Below are positions 5,582 to 11,108 of a stretch of 11,108 bases of DNA, piece by piece. Within the stretch, counting starts at the first letter, position 1; every line of letters begins with the position of its first letter. The notes beneath the pieces are model-generated. The model was not told the origin of the DNA. It searched no databases and saw nothing but the letters and a program-made list of their open reading frames with translations. The DNA comes from an uncultured Fimbriimonadales bacterium (GTDB lineage Bacteria > Armatimonadota > Fimbriimonadia > Fimbriimonadales > GBS-DC): positions 1-11,108 of the forward strand of contig CALGZO010000210.1 of the NCBI GenBank assembly GCA_937934465.1, written 5' to 3'. The position numbers and the translations under genes are program-made.

Positions 5582-6391
5582 ATGCAGAAAGTATGGCGTT
5601 ACGGTTTGGCGGTTGCAGGCGCAGCCGTGCTGGTGGTGGGCTTGACCGCGCAAGCGCGCCCGCGCCCTGAGGTGTCGCTGCTGGGCGTGCGCGTGTTCAC
5701 CCCCGTCGCACAGGTTATCCGCATCTTCGGCAACCCGACGATGGTGACCAACACCCAAGTCTCGATTACCGAGCTTGAAGGCTCTGGTCAGCAGCAAGGC
5801 GCTCAGGGCGGCTTCGGACGGGGCGGCGAGCAGGGCGGCATGACGGGACCTTCGGGCGCGCCAGGATTTGGCGGTCCGCCGCGCGGCGGCGACTTCGGCG
5901 GCGGGCAGGGGCAGACCCGCATCGAAAACGAGATTGTGTATGTCTACCGCGTCAAGGGCGGCTCCACCTACCTGTTCCAGTTCAACAAGGACGGGCGCGT
6001 GGTGCAGATTAGCGCGTACGGACGCCGCGCCGATACGCGCGTGCGCACCAGCCGCGGGATTGGGCTGGGCGACCCCTACAGCAAGGTTATCACCGCCTAC
6101 GGACACCCTGACGAACACGCCTTCGGCGGCGACCTCTATGTCATCCGCTACAACAAGCTGGGCGTCGCATTCCAGATAGAGGCGAAGACGAACCGCGTGA
6201 CAGGTATCTTCGTCGCGGCGGGCATCCCGACGCTGGGCGCAGGCTTCACAGGCTTGGGCGGCGGTCAGGGCGGTGTCGGCGGTCCCCAAGCGCCTGGCAT
6301 GGGCGGCGGTCCTGCAATGCCTGGCGCACCGCCTGGCGGACGCGCAGGCGGCAGAGGCGGCGGGGGCAGCGCCGCAGCGCCCGAAATCTAA
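5582..6391 (+). CDS. Exported Gly-rich protein with an internally duplicated module, unknown function
   Basis: The 269-aa product is not a family I recognise. Residues 1-25 look like a Sec signal peptide (KVWR, then a hydrophobic core, then AQA with cleavage before Arg26). Two related modules follow. Module A is LLGVRVFTPVAQVIRIFGNP (33-52) plus YVYRVKGGSTYLFQF…VVQI (120-143). Module B is GIGLGDPYSKVITAYGHPD (159-177) plus YVIRYNKLGVAFQIE…GIFV (186-211). A Gly/Gln-rich insert (67-112) splits module A, and a Gly/Pro-rich tail (216-263) ends the protein. The G-x-x-x-x-x-V-x-x-x-x-G-x-P pattern recalls small periplasmic lipoprotein folds such as BamE/SmpA, but that is only a resemblance. ATG 5582 has AGGAGG at 5566-5571, 10 nt upstream. 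The stop codon shares its last A with the dnaG Shine-Dalgarno site, so the two are probably co-transcribed and coupled. Confidence 0.8.
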   Translation: MQKVWRYGLAVAGAAVLVVGLTAQARPRPEVSLLGVRVFTPVAQVIRIFGNPTMVTNTQVSITELEGSGQQQGAQGGFGRGGEQGGMTGPSGAPGFGGPPRGGDFGGGQGQTRIENEIVYVYRVKGGSTYLFQFNKDGRVVQISAYGRRADTRVRTSRGIGLGDPYSKVITAYGHPDEHAFGGDLYVIRYNKLGVAFQIEAKTNRVTGIFVAAGIPTLGAGFTGLGGGQGGVGGPQAPGMGGGPAMPGAPPGGRAGGRGGGGSAAAPEI

Positions 6392-6396
6392 GGAGG
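6391..6396 (+). promoter_or_regulatory. Ribosome-binding site that fixes the TTG start of dnaG
   Basis: AGGAGG begins on the final A of the upstream TAA (6389-6391) and lies 9 nt before TTG 6406. The strong site and spacing support a TTG start, since the conserved primase N-terminus follows at once and no ATG is near. Confidence 0.8.
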
Positions 6397-6405
6397 CGAA
6401 CCCAC

Positions 6406-8202
6406 TTGCGCGACCTGCGCGAGGAAATCCGAGACCGTACCGACCTCGTCGAACTGGTCTCGCGCTATGTGAAGCTGGAGCGGGCAGGGAAGAACTTCAA
6501 GGGGCTCTGCCCGTTCCACTCTGAGAAGACGCCCTCGTTCCATGTCAGCCCTGCGCTGAACCGATTCCACTGCTTCGGCTGCGGCGCGTCGGGCGACGCA
6601 TTCGCGTTCCTGATGCGCATCGAGGGGCTATCGTTCCGCGAGGCGATGCGTCGCTTAGCCGAGCAAGCGGGCGTCGAACTCCGCGCCGAATCGCTGCCCC
6701 AAGACGCCCCCGACGAACGCGACCGCCTGCGCAAGCTGGTCTACGCCGCGAACTTCTTCTATCGCCAAGCGCTCAAACGCACCCCAAGCGCGCAGCAGTA
6801 CCTCGCTCAGCGCGGATTGACCCCCGAAACCATCGAGGCGTTCGAACTCGGCTACGCGCCCGACGGCTGGGACTACCTGCTCAGGTTCCTGCAGAAACAT
6901 AATTTCGACCTGCAGGCGGCGGAGACTGCAGGACTGCTCAAAGCGCGCGAGGACGGCAGCGGCTACTACGACCGATTCCGCAACCGCATCACTTTCCCGA
7001 TACACGATGCGTCGGGGCATGTGGTCGCTTTTGGCGCACGCACGATGGGCAACGACGAACCCAAGTACCTCAACAGCCCCGAAACGCCGCTCTTTGAGAA
7101 GCGCAACACTCTTTACGGCTGGCACAAGGCGCGGGGCGCGATATTGCAGCGGCGCGCCGCCATCATCGTGGAGGGCTACTTAGACCTCATCATGCTCCAC
7201 CAGTACGGCTTCACGCACAGCGTCGCCACGCTCGGCACGGCATTTACGGAAGAGCATGCGACGCGCCTGAAACGCCTTGTGGAGCGCGTGTATCTGATGT
7301 TCGACTCCGACGCTGCGGGCGTGCGCGCCGCGCTCAAGGCGGGCGAGGCGCTGCTACAGGCGGGTGTGCCGACGCTGGTCGTGCATCTGCCGCAGGGCGA
7401 GGACCCCGACAGCCTGCTGCGCACGCAAGGCGCAACGCCCCTGCAACACGCGCTGGAGCAGGCGACCCCAATCGCCCTGTTCGGCATCGAGGCAATCGCA
7501 CGCGAGTTGGCGGGCGAGCGCAATCCGTCCGAGTTAGACGCCGCGTTGAAAGCCCAAATCGTCGAGCGCGGGCTGGAGTGGGCGTTGAACCTGCCAAGCG
7601 AGGTGGATCGACTCGCCTGCCTGGACAAGTTAGCCCCCCTTACGCCCGCGTACCTGACGAGCGCGCAGGCGGCGTTGGAAGCGTTGCAAGCCGAGCTGCG
7701 CCGCCGTCAGCGCGCCCACCGAAACCGACCCACGACCCGACCACCCGCGCCCGAAACGCCAACCCCGACCCACGCGCGACTGAGCATCCCCAAAGCCGTC
7801 TTTCAAGCGGAGAGCGAGACCCTACGCGCCACACTCTATCCCGACTCCGCCGCCGTCGCGTGGGAACATCTGAACGAAATCGAATGGCAGGTTCCGTTGC
7901 ACGCGCAGTTAGCCGAGCAACTGCGCGCTCTACCTAAGCCGCCCTGCCACTACGCGCCCAACGAACTGCTGGACGCCATCGATGAAGAGCCACTGCGAGA
8001 CCTGCTGACCGCGCTCCTGATGCAGGAGAACCCCCCGATGACACCCGAGTGGGCGTCAGGCTGTATTGAACGGCTCAAAGAGTACGCCCTGCGCCGTAAA
8101 CGACGCCTGCTCGCCTCGCAAATCATAACTGGCGAATCGAACCCCCAAAACGCCGAAAAGTTGCAGGAATATTGGCGCATTCGCGTCGAATCTATAGACT
8201 AA
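6406..8202 (+). CDS. dnaG: DNA primase DnaG
   Basis: Makes RNA primers at the replication fork and works with the DnaB helicase. The 598-aa product is the usual length. The CHC2 zinc ribbon has C35, H38 (LCPFHSEKTPSF), C56 and C59 (FHCFGCGASGDAF). The RNA polymerase core includes FRNRITFPIHDASGHVVAFGAR (191-212) and PKYLNSPETPLFEK (219-232). The Toprim metal residues are E256 (IIVEGYLDL), D300/D302 (LMFDSDAAG) and D333 (QGEDPDSLL). A Pro/Thr/Arg-rich linker (~430-465) leads to the C-terminal helicase-binding region, ending in EYWRIRVESID. The start is TTG 6406, which may hold expression down, as is common for primase. It follows the exported Gly-rich gene by 14 nt and precedes rpoD by 15 nt, a version of the macromolecular-synthesis operon without rpsU. 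All catalytic residues are present. Confidence 0.97.
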   Translation: MRDLREEIRDRTDLVELVSRYVKLERAGKNFKGLCPFHSEKTPSFHVSPALNRFHCFGCGASGDAFAFLMRIEGLSFREAMRRLAEQAGVELRAESLPQDAPDERDRLRKLVYAANFFYRQALKRTPSAQQYLAQRGLTPETIEAFELGYAPDGWDYLLRFLQKHNFDLQAAETAGLLKAREDGSGYYDRFRNRITFPIHDASGHVVAFGARTMGNDEPKYLNSPETPLFEKRNTLYGWHKARGAILQRRAAIIVEGYLDLIMLHQYGFTHSVATLGTAFTEEHATRLKRLVERVYLMFDSDAAGVRAALKAGEALLQAGVPTLVVHLPQGEDPDSLLRTQGATPLQHALEQATPIALFGIEAIARELAGERNPSELDAALKAQIVERGLEWALNLPSEVDRLACLDKLAPLTPAYLTSAQAALEALQAELRRRQRAHRNRPTTRPPAPETPTPTHARLSIPKAVFQAESETLRATLYPDSAAVAWEHLNEIEWQVPLHAQLAEQLRALPKPPCHYAPNELLDAIDEEPLRDLLTALLMQENPPMTPEWASGCIERLKEYALRRKRRLLASQIITGESNPQNAEKLQEYWRIRVESID

Positions 8203-8217
8203 CAAGGAGGCGCAGCT

Positions 8218-9252
8218 ATGGAGCAGTGGCTATCTTCAGAGGAGTTGCGAGCATTAATTGAGAATGGACGCGAACAGGGGTATATCACTATCGAGGCGCT
8301 GCTAACGCAGATGCCCGACTTAACGCTGGATCCCGACGCGATAGAGCAAGTGCTGGACCACATAGAGACGCAGGGGGTGCGCGTGTTGGACGAGTTGGAA
8401 GCCGCCGAACGCGAACTGCGTCAGACCACCGAATCCGCCGACCGTTTCATCGACGAGGTCGAGCGAGAGGCGCTGGAGGACGCGGTACAGTGGTGGGCGC
8501 AGCAGGCGGCGCGGGCGCCGTTGCTCTCGGCGGAACAGGAACGCGACTTGGCAATCCGCGCTGCTGAAGGCGACGAACGCGCCCGCGAACTGCTGGTGCA
8601 GGCGAACCTGCGACTGGTCATCTCCATCGCAAAACACTACACAGGGCGCGGGCTGTCGATGATCGACCTGATTCAAGAGGGGAACTTGGGGCTGATGCGC
8701 GCCGTGCAACAGTTCGACCCCAAACGCGGCAGCCGATTCGCCACTTACGCCACTTGGTGGATCCGCCAAGCCATCTCGCGCGCCCTGCAGGAACAAGCTA
8801 CGATGATCCGTGTGCCCCACCACATGACCAAAGCGCTGCAGCAGGCGCGCCAAGCCGCCGCGCTCCTGCAACAAGAGCTGGGACGCGAGCCGACAGTGCA
8901 TGAAGTGGCGCACCGCGCGAAACTCACTCCCGAACAGGTGCGCGAACTGATGCACGCCGTCGCCAAACCCATCTCGCTGGAGATGCCCATCAACGACAGC
9001 GACGGCTCCGTGCTGGGCGATATTATCGCCGCCGAGACCGAAGCCGAGTGGGAACAGACGGTGGACTGGGAGAGCCTGATGGCGCGACTGAACGAGCGCG
9101 AGAAGACCGTGATACGCCTGCGCTACGGCTTAGGCGGTCAATCGCCCCACACCCTCGAAGAGGTCGGCAAACTGTTGGGACTGAGCAAGGAGCGCGTGCG
9201 ACAGATTGAATCGCGCGCCATCCAAAAGATGCAGGAGGCGGCAGGCGTATAG
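8218..9252 (+). CDS. rpoD: RNA polymerase sigma-70 factor, primary type (RpoD/SigA)
   Basis: The promoter-recognition subunit of RNA polymerase, 344 aa. Region 1.1-like helices span 1-60 (EELRALIENGREQGYIT, DAIEQVLDHIE). Region 1.2 is about 88-120 (PLLSAEQERDLAIRAAEGD). Region 2 is about 125-200 (ARELLVQANLRLVISIAKHY, GLSMIDLIQEGNLGLMRAV, FATYATWWIRQAI, IRVP). Region 3 is 200-272. Region 4.2 is the helix-turn-helix TLEEVGKLLGLSKERVRQIE (312-331). Region 1.1 and the position after dnaG argue for the housekeeping factor. Two oddities, judged against remembered RpoD sequences: the linker between LGDII and LNERE is about 7 residues shorter, and the conserved C-terminal LRHPSRS…LRDFL-type tail is missing, the protein ending in MQEAAGV. 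The start is ATG 8218 with AAGGAGG at 8204-8210. A group 2 sigma factor is the alternative. Confidence 0.95.
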   Translation: MEQWLSSEELRALIENGREQGYITIEALLTQMPDLTLDPDAIEQVLDHIETQGVRVLDELEAAERELRQTTESADRFIDEVEREALEDAVQWWAQQAARAPLLSAEQERDLAIRAAEGDERARELLVQANLRLVISIAKHYTGRGLSMIDLIQEGNLGLMRAVQQFDPKRGSRFATYATWWIRQAISRALQEQATMIRVPHHMTKALQQARQAAALLQQELGREPTVHEVAHRAKLTPEQVRELMHAVAKPISLEMPINDSDGSVLGDIIAAETEAEWEQTVDWESLMARLNEREKTVIRLRYGLGGQSPHTLEEVGKLLGLSKERVRQIESRAIQKMQEAAGV

Positions 9253-9253
9253 C

Positions 9254-9763
9254 ATGCCTTCAGGCAAAGTCCACGACTGGGTCACTATCGGCACGGCGTT
9301 GGGGGCAATCCCCCTCACGGGGATGTACCTGCCGCCTGAAGTGCGACCGCTGGCATGGCTCGCCATCGCCAGCTACACCTTTTCAGGTATCTGGCTCTCC
9401 AGCGACTTAGATGTGAACTCCACCGCGTATCACCGCTGGGGAGCGCTGCGGATTATCTGGTACCCCTACCAGAAACTGGTGCCCCACCGCAGCTGGATTT
9501 CGCACGGCTTGGGCGTGGGACCGATTCTGCGCGTGGCGTATCTCATCGGCGTTCTGCTACTTCTTATCTTCGGGCTGAACTGGATACTGGCGCGTATCGG
9601 GCTGGCGCTGCAGGTGGACGCGCGGAGCTGGCTGCTGCACGCGACGGATTGGGTGTTCACTTATCAGCGCGAGGTGTGGGCGCTGCTGATTGGATTAGTG
9701 GCGGGCGGCGCAGCGCACTCGTTGCTGGACTTCGCGCACACACGACTGAAACGGTGGCTGTGA
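9254..9763 (+). CDS. DUF2227-type predicted metal-binding membrane protein
   Basis: The 169-aa product matches my recollection of the DUF2227 family (putative metal-binding proteins, common in cyanobacteria): MPSGKVHDWVT at the start, SSDLDVNSTAYHRWG (49-63), IWYPYQKLVPHRSWISHG (68-85) and AAHSLLDF (153-160). Candidate ligands are H7, D8, D51, D53, H60, H78, H84 and H155. Hydrophobic segments at about 33-48, 91-110 and 140-156 suggest an inner-membrane protein. The activity is unknown; the scattered His/Asp pattern recalls membrane metal-dependent hydrolases of the YdjM type (inference). The frame is open further upstream to 9206, but ATG 9254 is chosen because family similarity begins there and it follows the rpoD stop by one base (TAG-C-ATG). 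AGGAGG at 9233-9238 lies inside rpoD, 15 nt upstream, so coupling is likely. Confidence 0.8.
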   Translation: MPSGKVHDWVTIGTALGAIPLTGMYLPPEVRPLAWLAIASYTFSGIWLSSDLDVNSTAYHRWGALRIIWYPYQKLVPHRSWISHGLGVGPILRVAYLIGVLLLLIFGLNWILARIGLALQVDARSWLLHATDWVFTYQREVWALLIGLVAGGAAHSLLDFAHTRLKRWL

Positions 9764-10455
9764 TGGAACTCCAACGCTACACCACGATTCGCGAACTGCC
9801 CCCTGAAGAGCGTCCGCGCGAGAAGCTGGCAAACTGGGGCGCATCCAGCCTGCGCGAGTACGAGCTGCTCGCAATCCTGCTGCGCACGGGCACGGCGCAG
9901 ATGTCCGCCCTCCAACTCGCGCAGCACCTGCTCCAGAAGTTCGGCGGCGTGCGAGGGGTGATGCACGCCAGCGTGCAGGAGCTCGCCAACATCAAGGGGA
10001 TGGGGCTGGCGAAAGCGACGCAAATCGCCGCGGCGATGGAGCTCGGCAGGCGCGTCGCGCTCAGCCAGTTCCACGAACGCCCCCAAATCCGCTCGCCCGA
10101 AGATGTCTATCAACTCATGCACATACAACTGCTCGGCGAGCGACGCGAACACTTCCTCGCCGTGATGCTCGACGCCAAAAACCGCGTGGTGCGCACGGAG
10201 ACCATCTCCATCGGCACGCTGGATAGTAGTCTGGTGCATCCACGCGAGGTGTACCGCATGGTGATTCGCGAGGGCGCAGCGTGCTGGATTGCCGTGCATA
10301 ACCACCCCAGCGGCGACCCCACCCCCAGCCCCGAAGATATCGCCATCACCCGACGACTCAAAGAAGCAGGCGAACTGCTCGGCGTGGAACTGCTCGACCA
10401 CCTCATCATCGGCGACGGAAACTATACCAGTTTGCGCGAGCGAGGCTACCTTTAG
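9763..10455 (+). CDS. radC: RadC family JAB/MPN-domain protein
   Basis: The 230-aa product is full length. The N-terminal part (MELQRYTTIRELPPEERPREKL…YELLAILLRTG) is the usual RadC lead, followed by a helix-hairpin-helix (VQELANIKGMGLAKATQIAA, 71-90). The C-terminal JAMM metalloprotease-like domain carries H179 and H181 (AVHNHPSGDPTPSPED) and D192, and ends DHLIIGDGNYTSLRERGYL. RadC was once linked to DNA repair; its biochemical role is still unsettled, and the JAMM motif suggests a metal-dependent hydrolase. ATG 9763 shares its A with the TGA (9761-9763) of the previous gene, and no good Shine-Dalgarno is visible, so translational coupling is expected. The open frame extends upstream to 9355, but that part does not look like RadC. 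Last gene of the five-gene run. No terminator-like hairpin follows before the next promoter. Confidence 0.96.
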   Translation: MELQRYTTIRELPPEERPREKLANWGASSLREYELLAILLRTGTAQMSALQLAQHLLQKFGGVRGVMHASVQELANIKGMGLAKATQIAAAMELGRRVALSQFHERPQIRSPEDVYQLMHIQLLGERREHFLAVMLDAKNRVVRTETISIGTLDSSLVHPREVYRMVIREGAACWIAVHNHPSGDPTPSPEDIAITRRLKEAGELLGVELLDHLIIGDGNYTSLRERGYL

Positions 10456-10466
10456 ACGCGAAAGTG

Positions 10467-10475
10467 TGCTATAAT
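10467..10475 (+). promoter_or_regulatory. Extended -10 promoter (TGCTATAAT) of the PPC-domain gene
   Basis: A perfect TATAAT (10470-10475) with TG at -15/-14 begins 11 nt after the radC stop. No consensus -35 is seen at normal spacing, and that region would overlap the end of radC. Predicted +1 is near 10482, giving a leader of about 15 nt that contains the AAAGGAG ribosome-binding site. Confidence 0.7.
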
Positions 10476-10486
10476 AGAGGCGCGGG

Positions 10487-10493
10487 AAAGGAG
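10487..10493 (+). promoter_or_regulatory. Ribosome-binding site of the PPC-domain gene
   Basis: AAAGGAG stands before two adjacent ATG codons. The distance is 3 nt to ATG 10497 and 6 nt to ATG 10500, so the second may be the true start. The difference is one residue. Confidence 0.7.
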
Positions 10494-10496
10494 CCT

Positions 10497-11108
10497 ATGA
10501 TGAGGAAGATAGCGAGTCTGTTTGGCTGCCTCGGCTTAACGCTTGCGCTCGGTATGGCGCAGCCGCTGGTGATTGACTTCTCTACGGATACGGAAGCGAA
10601 TAATACTTTAGCAACCGCGCAGGATCTCGGCGTGGTGGGGGTAGACAACGCCAACACGCGCCGCATGAAGGTCGTGCGCGGCTTAATCAACCCTGACGGC
10701 GATGTCGACTGGTTCCGCGTGGAGCTGGCGCAGACGGGAACCTACTCGTTCCGCGTGGACTGCACGAGCGACTCGGTGCTGGCACTCTACAACGCGAGTG
10801 GGGGGCTGATTGCCGAGAACGACGACGACGAGCTGAGCAACAACAACCGCGGCAACCGCGACACCTCGTTCACGAATGCCGATTCGGGGATTACAATCTC
10901 GTTGAATGCGGGCGTGTATTACCTGCAGGTGCGCTCAATTGCCGCGTCAGGCGTGCTGGCGCGTTTCCGATACACCCTGCGCGTGTTCGACGGCAGCACA
11001 GCGCGCGACTTTGACCCCTACGAGGTGGACGGAACGAACGAAACCTTCGCCACCGCAACGGAAGTGGGCAATCTCGCCGACGACTTCACGCTAATCCCCA
11101 ACGCCTTC
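10497..11108 (+). CDS. Exported protein with PPC-like beta domains (3' end outside window)
   Basis: The frame is open from ATG 10497 to the last base of the window (204 codons, no stop), so only the N-terminus is seen. Residues 1-21 form a signal peptide (MRK, hydrophobic core, GMA with cleavage before Gln22). The mature part looks like a bacterial pre-peptidase C-terminal (PPC) domain: D31TEANNTLATAQDLG, GDVDWFRVELAQTGTYSFRV (68-87), LALYNASGGLIAENDDD (95-111) and GVYYLQVRS (139-147). A second copy starts at about 176 with EVDGTNETFATATEVG, so the protein probably carries tandem modules of ~145 residues. PPC domains are usually attached to secreted enzymes or surface proteins and aid export or substrate binding. 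Any catalytic part would lie beyond the window. It has its own promoter and is not part of the radC run. An LFGC near residues 8-11 is a poor lipobox. Confidence 0.85.
   Translation, partial: MMRKIASLFGCLGLTLALGMAQPLVIDFSTDTEANNTLATAQDLGVVGVDNANTRRMKVVRGLINPDGDVDWFRVELAQTGTYSFRVDCTSDSVLALYNASGGLIAENDDDELSNNNRGNRDTSFTNADSGITISLNAGVYYLQVRSIAASGVLARFRYTLRVFDGSTARDFDPYEVDGTNETFATATEVGNLADDFTLIPNAF

Noticed and set aside
5760..5930. GC-rich repetitive stretch as a DNA repeat array
   Set aside because: The units are irregular and follow Gly codons (GGN) of the reading frame; no exact DNA repeat unit is seen.
5486..6289. 267-codon minus-strand frame opposite the exported Gly-rich gene
   Set aside because: It has no ribosome-binding site or recognisable motif, while the + strand frame has a signal peptide and a strong Shine-Dalgarno site.
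9206..9253. Upstream start at 9206 for the DUF2227-type protein
   Set aside because: It would overlap the rpoD helix-turn-helix coding region, and the added residues (MNRAPSKRCRRRQAYS) are out-of-frame rpoD translation.
10518..10532. LFGC as a lipoprotein signal in the PPC protein
   Set aside because: Phe at -2 is atypical and the Cys is too near the N-terminus, with a better signal peptidase I site (GMA) at residue 21.

Overview
The window is GC-rich bacterial chromosome, gene-dense, with gaps of only a few to about 100 bases. No mobile element, CRISPR array, rRNA or tRNA gene was seen. Ribosome-binding sites are mostly of the AGGAGGCG type and the exact TATAAT hexamers lie at gene starts. 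The taxon cannot be read from the sequence. The mix of secreted Gly-rich and PPC-type proteins, leaderless-looking genes and high GC would fit a deep-branching environmental phylum such as Armatimonadota, but that is a low-confidence guess.

Left part (1-5482). A 5'-truncated alanyl-tRNA synthetase gene (alaS) converges on, and overlaps by 4 nt, a gene for a T7-lysozyme-like N-acetylmuramoyl-L-alanine amidase. The amidase gene diverges from a seven-repeat TPR gene that looks leaderless. The TPR gene converges, with a 23-nt gap, on a degenerate YchF/OLA1-type P-loop protein. Just upstream of that protein, and overlapping it by ATGA, is a 46-codon single-membrane-span ORF.

Right part (5487-10455). 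A divergent promoter region with a stem-loop at the predicted RNA 5' end leads into a tight five-gene run on the + strand: an exported Gly-rich protein with an internal duplication, DNA primase (dnaG), a primary-type sigma-70 factor (rpoD/sigA), a DUF2227-type predicted metal-binding membrane protein, and radC. Junctions are 14 nt, 15 nt, 1 nt and a 1-nt overlap, so co-transcription is likely. This is a variant of the macromolecular-synthesis (dnaG-rpoD) operon without rpsU.

Far right (10456-11108). An extended -10 promoter (TGCTATAAT) drives a new gene with a signal peptide and a PPC-like beta domain. It runs off the window at the start of a second PPC-like module.

Most worth a second look are the YchF paralogue with a damaged nucleotide site and its coupled membrane microprotein, the shared back-to-back -10 elements with leaderless starts, the duplicated module in the exported protein ahead of dnaG, and a sigma factor that is short after region 3 and at its C-terminus. 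I did not find a clearly new defence or mobile system.
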